Source: Cupriavidus sp.
Lineage (GTDB): Bacteria; Pseudomonadota; Gammaproteobacteria; Burkholderiales; Burkholderiaceae
Assembly (NCBI GenBank): GCA_013362725.1
Contig: JABFVP010000661.1
Coordinates: forward strand, 1-6,466
Length of the DNA: 6,466 nt
Direction of reading: 5' to 3'
Shown piece by piece: positions 1-4,859 of this stretch (positions are counted from its first letter, which is position 1; every line of letters starts with the position of its first letter). The notes under the pieces were generated by a model, which did not search any database, was not told the DNA's origin, and saw only the letters and a list, made by a program, of their open reading frames with translations. Position numbers and translations under genes: made by a program.

Positions 1-138
1 GGACGGGTTGAGAGGAGAGGCTTCAATGCGGATGAGCACTTCGTCCGGGCCAGGATGTGGCGTGTTGATGCTGTCTAGCGATAGCTCGAGTTCACCGCTG
101 CTCTTGATTTGCGAACGAAGTTGAAGTGCAGTGTGCAT
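1..138 (-). CDS. Zinc-binding dehydrogenase (MDR superfamily) oxidoreductase, N-terminal fragment
   Basis: Only the first 46 codons are inside the window; the gene continues off the left edge. The translation begins MHTALQLRSQIKSSGELELS and continues through a PGPDEVLIRIEASPLNPS stretch. The PxPGPxEVLIRxxAxxLNPSD pattern is the N-terminal GroES-like fold signature of medium-chain dehydrogenases/quinone oxidoreductases, which move hydride between NAD(P)H and carbonyl, enoyl or quinone substrates in the cytoplasm. The start at 138 is chosen because an AGGAGA ribosome binding site lies 6 bases upstream (plus-strand 145-150). The frame stays open for some distance upstream but has no better start. 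The catalytic and nucleotide-binding parts are not visible, so the substrate and whether it binds zinc cannot be told. The gene is divergent from the Sel1 lipoprotein gene. Confidence 0.75.
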   Translation of the reverse strand, partial: MHTALQLRSQIKSSGELELSLDSINTPHPGPDEVLIRIEASPLNPS

Positions 139-463
139 TCGATGTCTCCTTGGTCTGTCGGTCTGCGGTGAGCGGGGCAGCTGCCTGGGGCTGTTTTCGC
201 GGGCAGTCAGCAATGTAGCAAGTTCCTGCGAATCCCGTACTGGGCGGAAATTCAGGTCAGGCGTCAAGGAACTGGTGGACCTGAGCTCGATGCTGGCCGA
301 CTGCTGGCGGGGAGCCGGTACTTCTACTGAACACGGACTGGCCTCGTTGCTTCAGGGCCGTGGCGAGCTGCGGCATCAGTGCGGCGGGGCAAGACTTCGT
401 ACATTTTGTTACAATAGAAATGGCAGATTCCAAAAAATATGGATGTATCAGGACATTCCGTTT
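139..463. other. Divergent intergenic region
   Basis: This 325-base stretch separates the divergent dehydrogenase and Sel1 lipoprotein genes. Open frames cross it on both strands, but none has a recognisable protein, a ribosome binding site or a signal. The left part is GC-rich; from about 398 it becomes clearly AT-rich, which fits a promoter and leader for the plus-strand gene. It contains a perfect 10-bp palindrome GGCAGCTGCC at 176-185, a candidate operator only. On the minus strand TGCTACATT (220-212) resembles an extended -10 for the dehydrogenase, without a good -35. Nothing else in it is supported. Confidence 0.5.
407..415 (+). promoter_or_regulatory. Extended -10 promoter for the Sel1/CsgG-like lipoprotein genes
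   Basis: The sequence TGTTACAAT at 407-415 matches the extended -10 consensus TGnTATAAT with one mismatch. It sits in a locally AT-rich stretch inside otherwise GC-rich DNA. No good -35 is present at 15 to 18 bases upstream, which is tolerable for an extended -10 promoter. Transcription would start near 421-423, giving a leader of about 40 bases before the start codon at 464. The site overlaps a small palindrome, TTGTTACAA (406-414), that could also be read as an operator half. Sigma-70 use is inferred. Confidence 0.55.
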
Positions 464-1060
464 ATGAGAAATGCTAGGTTTCTGATGATTTTGATGGTTG
501 TTGGCCTTGCCGCATGCGCCGCGCAAACGCCAGCAGACCAGTTGTCCCCCCAGTCGCCAACAGTACGCCTGTGCAACGGCAATACCTGTACCGACCAGGA
601 TCGCCGTGTCGCCACAGGGCAGGATGCACCAGCGGATGCCGATCACCGTATGCAGGCTCTGGCAGCCGTGGCCGAGCGCGATGCGAACGCGGCGTACGAC
701 CTCGGCTTGCGCCTGCTGCGTGGCGATGGCGTGGAGCGCAATAGCTATCAGGCCCTTCAATGGTTGCGCAAGGCCGGCGACAACGGCCATATGCAGGCCC
801 AGCTGGCGCTTGGGCGAATCTACCTGATGGGCTTTGAGGAAATGGGATCCGACCCTGCTGAAGCCGAGGCGTGGCTGGCGCGCGCTGCAGCGAAAGGCAG
901 CAAGGAGGCACGGAGCCTGCTGCCGCAAGCGCGAGCAGCCAAGACCGACGAACAGAGCCTGTACCAGGTACGCGAAGCCTACCGCAAATCCTGGATGGCC
1001 TGGTACAGCAGCTATCCGTATTACTGGGTATGGGGCCGCGCCGGCTGGCATCCCCGCTAG
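464..1060 (+). CDS. Sel1-repeat lipoprotein
   Basis: A predicted 198-residue lipoprotein. The N-terminus has a basic start, a hydrophobic core and the lipobox LAAC, with Cys18 as the lipidation site, so the mature protein should be membrane-anchored and face the periplasm. The mature part has a CNGNTC pair (Cys37, Cys42) and then two Sel1-like repeats, about residues 73-108 (AAYDLGLRLLRGDGVERNSY, then QALQWLRKAGDNG) and 109-153. These TPR-like alpha-hairpins usually mediate protein-protein contacts. The C-terminus is unusually aromatic (WMAWYSSYPYYWVW, residues 177-190). ATG 464 is chosen because it puts the signal peptide first and has AGGA at 450-453; an in-frame ATG at 443 would only add seven residues. 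The next gene, also a lipoprotein, starts 53 bases downstream and is probably co-transcribed. The partner of the repeats is unknown; function beyond scaffolding cannot be assigned. Confidence 0.85.
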   Translation: MRNARFLMILMVVGLAACAAQTPADQLSPQSPTVRLCNGNTCTDQDRRVATGQDAPADADHRMQALAAVAERDANAAYDLGLRLLRGDGVERNSYQALQWLRKAGDNGHMQAQLALGRIYLMGFEEMGSDPAEAEAWLARAAAKGSKEARSLLPQARAAKTDEQSLYQVREAYRKSWMAWYSSYPYYWVWGRAGWHPR

Positions 1061-1113
1061 GCCCTGCCATCCCCGATTTTTCTTATTACTTCCGTCAACA
1101 GGAACGCGTTTTC

Positions 1114-1938
1114 ATGTCGAACAAGACTCCTCTGCGCGTGGCCGGCCTGGCCACATCCCTGATCCTGGCTGGCTGCGCCAGCGGGGGTGGCATCATCAGC
1201 ACCGGCACGGCACCGACGGCCGCCACCGGCGCAGCAGGCGGGGCGACCAGCGTGAATGCCAATCCTTCGCTGGAGCGCTGCGACAAGCCGCTCGGCACGC
1301 TGGCCGTTGATGATGGCCGGGGCAAGGAGTGGTATGCGAGCTTCGGCGCAGCCACCAAAGTCACTACCATCGAGCCACTGATCCGCCTGGCGGTGCAGCA
1401 GTCGAACTGCTTCGTGATCACCTCGGTCGGCAACAACCGCACCGAAAGCAAACTTTCGAGCATTACCGACAAGCAGCGCAATTCCGGCGAGTTCCGGGCC
1501 GGTTCGCGCCAGCAGAAGGGGCAGCGCGTCGCGGCCGACTACTACATGGAGCCGGCTATCATCATCGATAACGACTCCACGGGCCAGTTGGCCGCCGGTG
1601 TGGGCGGTCTGTTCGGCGCGGTCGGCGCACTCGTCGGCGGCGCCATGCAAAGCAAGGCATCGGTCGTAACCCTGACCATGTTCGACATCCGGTCGGGCGT
1701 GCAGCTATCCATTTCGGAAGGCAACTCCACGGCAACCAATATCGGTGCCGCCTTCGGCGCCCTCGGCGGCGGTGCGGCCGGCGGGCTGGGCGGTTTCTCA
1801 CGTACGCCTGAAGGCAAGGCCACCGTGGCGGCATTCATGGACGCCTACAACAACATGGTGGTCTCGCTGCGCAACTACAAGGCGCAGGAAGTGAAGGGCG
1901 GGCTGGGCCGAGGCGGCCAGCTCAAGGTGGGCTCGTAG
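1114..1938 (+). CDS. CsgG/HfaB-like outer-membrane lipoprotein
   Basis: A predicted 274-residue lipoprotein. The signal peptide ends in the lipobox LAGC (Cys21), followed by a Gly/Ser/Thr/Ala-rich linker to about residue 50. Residues 59-151 (PLGTLAVDD, IRLAVQQSNCFVI, RVAADYYMEPAIII) and 183-202 (VVTLTMFDIRSGVQLSISEG) resemble the periplasmic alpha/beta domain of the CsgG/HfaB family. Those lipoproteins form the curli secretion channel or anchor holdfast proteins. Two Gly/Ala-rich segments (about 157-180 and 211-228) sit where CsgG has its membrane-inserted region. Other cysteines are Cys56 and Cys99. ATG 1114 is chosen because it starts the signal peptide and has AGGA at 1100-1103; the frame is open further upstream but overlaps the Sel1 gene. 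No curlin, csgE/F or holdfast partner is visible. Family assignment is by pattern recognition and fairly sure; pore formation is inference. Confidence 0.75.
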   Translation: MSNKTPLRVAGLATSLILAGCASGGGIISTGTAPTAATGAAGGATSVNANPSLERCDKPLGTLAVDDGRGKEWYASFGAATKVTTIEPLIRLAVQQSNCFVITSVGNNRTESKLSSITDKQRNSGEFRAGSRQQKGQRVAADYYMEPAIIIDNDSTGQLAAGVGGLFGAVGALVGGAMQSKASVVTLTMFDIRSGVQLSISEGNSTATNIGAAFGALGGGAAGGLGGFSRTPEGKATVAAFMDAYNNMVVSLRNYKAQEVKGGLGRGGQLKVGS

Positions 1939-2253
1939 GCCTGGCACCTTCAGCGCGAACCTTCCACGTCCAACCGCACGCACCTTGCCCGGCAATTGCA
2001 AACCGGCATGCCCGGCATCAATCGCTGGCGGTCTTGATGCCCGAGACACCGTTCGACGGCGTCAAGGAAAGCTTCTGGGGTTCCAAGTGCGGCATCGAAG
2101 GGCCGCAGGCCTAATGCGGCGTCAAGCCGATCAGCGAAGACCGAGCGCGCGTGCGCCGCGGCGCCTTGCTTTGCGAGCCGCCCGCCAGGCACGCGGCAGC
2201 GCGCATCGCGTCCTTGTTGTTCACGCAACTGTCATGAAGCGCGGTTAAGGTAG

Positions 2254-2290
2254 CGTCCGTCCACCCCGGACGACCCAGGGCGCAGCGCCC
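2254..2290 (+). repeat. Two adjacent small GC hairpins
   Basis: CGTCCG (2254-2259) pairs with CGGACG (2267-2272) across a 7-base loop. Immediately after, GGGCG (2278-2282) pairs with CGCCC (2286-2290) across a CAG triloop. Both stems are perfect but short, and no T-run follows, so they are not classical terminators. In DNA this GC-rich such stems can arise by chance. Confidence 0.35.
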
Positions 2291-2312
2291 GGCCCGCGCC
2301 ACCTACATCGGC

Positions 2313-2352
2313 GCTGCCGGCGCGTGCACCCCGGCAGCCTCACCGGGCTGCC
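2313..2352 (+). repeat. Overlapping, mutually exclusive hairpins upstream of the SurE-type gene
   Basis: GCTGCCGG (2313-2320) is perfectly complementary to CCGGCAGC (2331-2338) across a 10-base loop. The right arm also takes part in a second stem, GGCAGCC (2333-2339) with GGCTGCC (2346-2352), loop of 6. The two stems share bases 2333-2338 and cannot form together, the geometry seen in attenuators. They lie 70 to 110 bases before the start codon at 2422. A third stem, GCGGGC (2373-2378) with GCCCGC (2386-2391), follows. No T-tract or leader peptide was recognised, so a regulatory role is only a possibility. Confidence 0.35.
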
Positions 2353-2421
2353 CGCAGTAACTTGCCTGCCGCGCGGGCATGTCTCGCCCGCATTCCTGAA
2401 CTGCCTCGACCTACCACCGAC

Positions 2422-3375
2422 ATGAAATCCCGCCTGATCGCCGCGGCCTTGCTGGCCGCCACGGCGAGTCCTGCCTTCGCCCTGAACATCCTGCTGACCA
2501 ACGACGACGGCCTGACCAGCAACCTGAAGGCGCTGTACGACGCGCTCAAGGGCGCCGGCCACAACGTCATCGTCAGCGTACCCTGCACCGGCCAGAGCGG
2601 CCGCGGCGCCGGCATCGTGATGTACAGCACCACGGTCATCGTGCCGGACAACGACAAGACCCAGGTCGAGGCCGAGGGCGGTTGCCACAACGGCGCGGCC
2701 AGGACCGGCGAGCCTGCGGTGGGGCCCTTCACCAAGGCGGGCTATACCAACGGCGACTATCACTACGCGCATGGCACGCCGGTGATGGCGACCATGTACG
2801 GCCTCGACGTGCTGGCGCCGGCACGCTGGGGCAAGGCCCCGGACCTGGTGCTGTCCGGTCCCAACGAAGGCCAGAACGTCGGCCGCATCGTCAACAGCTC
2901 GGGCACCGTCAGCAATGCGCAGTTCGGCGCGGCGCGCGGCATTCCGTCGATCGCGCTGAGCGCGGGCACGGACTCGGTCGACAACGCCGGCCTGGCGAGC
3001 CCGGTGTCGGGCGTGGTGGCGCAGCTGACCATCAAGCTGCTCGGCACGCTGCAGGCCAAGGCCAACGGCGGCCCGCTGCTGCCGGCGGGGCTGGCGCTGA
3101 ACGTCAACTTCCCGAACGCGCCGACGGCCGCCACGCCGTTCGCCTTCTCGCGGCATGGCACCTTCGACGCCTATGCGCTGAAGTTCAGCGGCACGGCGCC
3201 GTACGGGCTCGGCATCGGCGCCGGCAGCGGCACGCCGACGGCCGCGCAGGCCGAGGACGAGTCCGTGGTCTACAAGACCAGGACGGCCGTTACCGCCATG
3301 CAGATCGGCTTCGACCAGCGTCCCGCCGGCCAGCAATGGCTGCGCCTGCGCCTGGGCGAACTGTTCGGCCAGTGA
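2422..3375 (+). CDS. surE: Exported SurE-family 5'/3'-nucleotidase (acid phosphatase)
   Basis: A predicted 317-residue protein of the SurE family, metal-dependent phosphatases that remove phosphate from nucleoside 5'- and 3'-monophosphates. The first 20 residues form a cleavable Sec signal peptide ending SPAFA. The family N-terminus NILLTNDDG follows directly, with metal-binding Asp28/Asp29. Ser59 in the QSGRGAG segment corresponds to the metal-ligand serine, and SGPNEGQNVG (145-154) supplies the conserved Asn148. HGTPVMATMYGLDVL (117-131) and GTVSNAQFGAARGIPSIALS (161-180) are further family blocks. Classical SurE is cytoplasmic and about 250 residues long; this one is longer and should be periplasmic. 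The only cysteines are Cys55 and Cys88, which could form a disulfide there. ATG 2422 is chosen for the signal peptide, although no Shine-Dalgarno sequence is seen before it; a TTG at 2362 would bury the signal. No pcm, nlpD or rpoS is adjacent, so this looks like a paralogue. A lipoprotein gene follows 11 bases later. Confidence 0.88.
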   Translation: MKSRLIAAALLAATASPAFALNILLTNDDGLTSNLKALYDALKGAGHNVIVSVPCTGQSGRGAGIVMYSTTVIVPDNDKTQVEAEGGCHNGAARTGEPAVGPFTKAGYTNGDYHYAHGTPVMATMYGLDVLAPARWGKAPDLVLSGPNEGQNVGRIVNSSGTVSNAQFGAARGIPSIALSAGTDSVDNAGLASPVSGVVAQLTIKLLGTLQAKANGGPLLPAGLALNVNFPNAPTAATPFAFSRHGTFDAYALKFSGTAPYGLGIGAGSGTPTAAQAEDESVVYKTRTAVTAMQIGFDQRPAGQQWLRLRLGELFGQ

Positions 3376-3386
3376 GGCAGGTTCCG

Positions 3387-4040
3387 ATGAAACGCCTGAT
3401 TTCCCTGTTTCCCCTGGCAGCCGTGCTGGGGCTGGCCGCCTGCGGCGGCAACGACGCGTCCGACCACGGCGCACCGCCCGCCACCGCGACCTTGTCGGTC
3501 ACCGACCTGGAGCCCGGCGCCTACGTCGTCAGCGTGGGCGACGCCGACAACCCGACCGTCGGCAAGTACTACGCCGGCACGGACGGCAGCCGCTACCTGG
3601 CCCTGGCCGATGCGGATGACAAGGCCACCGCTATCTACCGCCGCGACCAGGGCGGCAGCTGGATCGCCGCGCCGGGCGCGGACGCGTCCGCCAGCGTCAG
3701 GCTGCTGAGCCGGGCCGCTGTGCCCGCTGCCAGCGTCGAGCTTGCCAGCGTGGCCGGCACCTACACCACGGTGCTGCCTGCCGGCGCCAGTGCCACCTTC
3801 ACCGTCACCGCGGAAGGCAAGATCGCCCCCGGCACGTCGGCATGCCAGCTGTCGGGAACGCTCGCCGCGCAGGCCATGCCGAATACGTTGAGCCTGAAGC
3901 TGTCGACGTCGGCCTGCGGCACGCTGCCCGCCAGTGCCACCGGCGTGCTCGCCATCGATACGGACTACCAGCCGGCCGCGTTCCGTTTGATCGCGGACGA
4001 CGGCGGCCGCGTGGTCGACCTGTGGGCCTATCGCGACTAA
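3387..4040 (+). CDS. Uncharacterised lipoprotein coupled to the SurE-type gene
   Basis: A predicted 217-residue lipoprotein with signal sequence MKRLISLFPLAAVLGLAAC and lipobox LAAC (Cys19), followed by GGNDAS. Asp at position +2 is absent, so sorting to the outer membrane is likely, by the usual rule. No catalytic motif is recognised. The body is rich in Ala, Thr, Ser, Gly and short alternating hydrophobic stretches, suggesting beta-structure. An N-terminal half (about 35-107) contains GAYVVSVGDADNPTVGKYYA; a C-terminal half (about 120-217) contains GTYTTVLPAG and two SAC motifs (Cys153, Cys177) that could be disulfide-bonded. The start at 3387 has GAGG/AGG-type ribosome binding sequence at 3374-3381 and lies 11 bases after the SurE-type stop, so the two are almost certainly one operon. 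It may assist or tether the exported phosphatase, but nothing in the sequence proves it. Confidence 0.82.
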   Translation: MKRLISLFPLAAVLGLAACGGNDASDHGAPPATATLSVTDLEPGAYVVSVGDADNPTVGKYYAGTDGSRYLALADADDKATAIYRRDQGGSWIAAPGADASASVRLLSRAAVPAASVELASVAGTYTTVLPAGASATFTVTAEGKIAPGTSACQLSGTLAAQAMPNTLSLKLSTSACGTLPASATGVLAIDTDYQPAAFRLIADDGGRVVDLWAYRD

Positions 4041-4061
4041 ACGATGCCGCGACTGAGCGAT

Positions 4062-4094
4062 GCAGCCTGGCGTGCTAACGCATCGCCAGGCTGC
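4062..4094. terminator. Bidirectional terminator-like hairpin between convergent genes
   Basis: GCAGCCTGGCG (4062-4072) is a perfect 11-bp inverted match to CGCCAGGCTGC (4084-4094), with an 11-base loop. It lies just after the lipoprotein stop (4040). It includes the last codons and the TAG stop (4075-4077) of the minus-strand coiled-coil gene, whose stop codon sits in the loop. The position at a tail-to-tail junction and the very stable stem suggest it ends transcripts from both sides. Neither side carries a U-tract, so it may instead act as an RNA 3'-end protector or with Rho. Confidence 0.6.
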
Positions 4095-4560
4095 CCGCCA
4101 GCATCTGCTGTTCTGCCGGCAGTTCGCGAATGGCCTGGTTCAGTGTCGCCGTCGTGGTGGTGATGGCGGCGCCCAGGGTGGCGATTTCCTGCTGTAGCAC
4201 CGCGATGCGGATGCGCTTCTGGTCCGGCGTGCCGGTGGTGGCGTTCTTCGCGGCCTCGAGTTCCTGCAGCTTGCGCGCCAGCTGCGCGCGCAATTCGCGC
4301 AGGCGCTTGATCGCATCCTTGGCCTGATCGGGCAGGCCGCTGTCGTCGACATCGCTGTGGTCGCGCACCGACGCGGCCTGGTTGCCGCCAGCCAGCGCAT
4401 GGCCAGGGGCCGAGATGTGGATCTCGGTACTGGCCGCCGCCCGGGTACGAATCCCCGGCGCGTCGCTGGCATTTGCGCTGGCGGACGCGGCGGCTGCCGC
4501 GGGCGTATCCATCGACACGGCAGCCGCTGCATTGGCTGCAATCGGTTCGATCATCGTCAC
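4075..4560 (-). CDS. Small alanine-rich coiled-coil protein
   Basis: A predicted 161-residue soluble protein that I do not recognise. Residues 1-75 are low-complexity, rich in Ala and Ser, with no signal peptide. Residues about 76-145 are strongly helical and heptad-like: LPDQAKDAIKRLRELRAQLA, then RKLQELEAAKN, then a short TTGTPDQKR break, then IAVLQQEIATLGAAITTTTA, which suggests a helical hairpin. The end is IRELPAEQQMLAGSLAMR. The pattern recalls FlxA-like and other small coiled-coil proteins, but that is only a resemblance. GTG 4560 is preferred over ATG 4554 because AGGAG (4575-4571) is 10 bases from the GTG but 16 from the ATG. The gene is convergent with the SurE-type operon. Its stop lies inside the 4062-4094 hairpin. 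The GTG overlaps the stop of an upstream open frame by four bases (GTGA). Confidence 0.72.
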   Translation of the reverse strand: MTMIEPIAANAAAAVSMDTPAAAAASASANASDAPGIRTRAAASTEIHISAPGHALAGGNQAASVRDHSDVDDSGLPDQAKDAIKRLRELRAQLARKLQELEAAKNATTGTPDQKRIRIAVLQQEIATLGAAITTTTATLNQAIRELPAEQQMLAGSLAMR

Positions 4561-4853
4561 GGTGGTACTTCTCCTGGTTTGCCGGCGGCGGGCAATTCGA
4601 TCTCGGAAGCTGCCGGCTCCAGGTGGATATCGGCCGCTTCGTGCGCGGACTTGAATTGCCGCGCGGCCAGTGTGCCGCGCGGACCGCGGTGTCGATGCCG
4701 GAAACCGGTGTCGAGCGATGTGGGCTGCGTGTCGTTTGAAACGTCGGCGGCGCTGAGCGGAGCGCCGCCAATGTCGAGCTCACCTTGCCGGGTGCTGCGC
4801 CAGCGAGTTTCCCGACGCACCGGGTTGAGCCTGCCAGGCAAGCATGTCACCAT
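4557..4853 (-). CDS. Possible small hypothetical protein overlapping the coiled-coil gene
   Basis: This minus-strand frame gives at most 98 residues from ATG 4853 and ends at TGA 4557-4559, which overlaps the GTG start of the coiled-coil gene as GTGA, a classical translational-coupling arrangement. The translation includes GELDIGGAPLSAADVSND and ends SEIELPAAGKPGEVPP; no domain is recognised. By my count about 70% of third codon positions are G or C, moderate for this region. Against it: no good ribosome binding site before 4853, and that start lies 6 bases from the start of the divergent AraC gene, leaving no promoter space. A shorter product from an internal start or a chance open frame are both possible. 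It could equally be the leader of the coiled-coil gene. Confidence 0.25.
   Translation of the reverse strand: MVTCLPGRLNPVRRETRWRSTRQGELDIGGAPLSAADVSNDTQPTSLDTGFRHRHRGPRGTLAARQFKSAHEAADIHLEPAASEIELPAAGKPGEVPP
4571..4575 (-). promoter_or_regulatory. Ribosome binding site deciding the GTG start of the coiled-coil gene
   Basis: On the minus strand AGGAG reads from 4575 to 4571. It is 10 bases before GTG 4560 and 16 bases before ATG 4554, so the GTG is the better-placed start. Confidence 0.55.
4733..4743. promoter_or_regulatory. Perfect palindrome, candidate operator
   Basis: CGTTTGAAACG is a perfect 11-base palindrome with a single central base, embedded in the only AT-leaning patch of the 4561-4859 region. 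It overlaps the third TGTCG copy. A dimeric regulator site is plausible; no specific family is recognised. Confidence 0.3.
4746..4769. repeat. 9-bp inverted repeat
   Basis: GGCGGCGCT (4746-4754) and AGCGCCGCC (4761-4769) are perfect inverted copies around the 6-base loop GAGCGG. It would form a stable hairpin in a transcript from either strand. It begins three bases after the palindrome at 4733-4743. No T-run follows on either strand, so it is not a typical terminator. Confidence 0.4.
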
Positions 4854-4859
4854 ACGCCG

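Larger units (their letters stand above)
1939..2421. other. Long intergenic region without a convincing gene
   Basis: These 483 bases lie between the CsgG-like and SurE-type genes. Several short frames cross it: one on the minus strand (1950-2228, 92 codons) and one open on the plus strand ending with TAA at 2112-2114. Neither has a recognisable domain or a clear ribosome binding site. The plus frame has rather normal codon use in its last 25 codons (MPETPFDGVKESFWGS and onward, from 2037), so a decayed gene is possible but unproven. No terminator with a T-tract follows the CsgG-like gene. The part from 2254 to 2391 is dense in GC-rich inverted repeats, listed separately. No promoter for the SurE-type gene is obvious. 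Confidence 0.4.
4687..4776. repeat. TGTCG repeats at two-helical-turn spacing
   Basis: CGGTGTCGA occurs twice exactly (4687-4695 and 4706-4714). The core TGTCG recurs at 4690, 4709, 4730 and 4772, spacings of 19, 21 and 42 bases, that is about two turns of the helix or a multiple. All copies are in the same orientation and lie upstream of the AraC-type gene. Many AraC-family proteins bind direct repeats about 21 bases apart, so this could be an operator. The core is only five bases long in GC-rich DNA, so chance is not excluded. Confidence 0.35.

Noticed and set aside
131..463. In-frame extension of the Sel1 lipoprotein to a GTG at 131, giving a 309-residue product
   Set aside because: It would overlap the divergent dehydrogenase start, has no recognisable sequence, and would bury a clear lipoprotein signal peptide that begins at 464. 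The extended -10 promoter also lies inside it.
1049..1085. T-rich run after the Sel1 gene as an intrinsic terminator
   Set aside because: No stable stem directly precedes the T-run; the nearby CATCCCCG copies (1049-1056, 1068-1075) are direct, not inverted, repeats. Read-through into the CsgG-like gene is more likely.
871..1113. Upstream extension of the CsgG-like protein to 871
   Set aside because: It overlaps the Sel1 coding sequence in another frame and places the lipobox far inside the protein; ATG 1114 with AGGA upstream is consistent with a lipoprotein.
2245..3474. Long minus-strand open frame of 409 codons opposite the SurE-type gene
   Set aside because: Its translation is Arg/Gly/Ala-rich low complexity with no motif, typical of an antisense shadow of a GC-rich gene. 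The plus strand clearly encodes a SurE-family protein.
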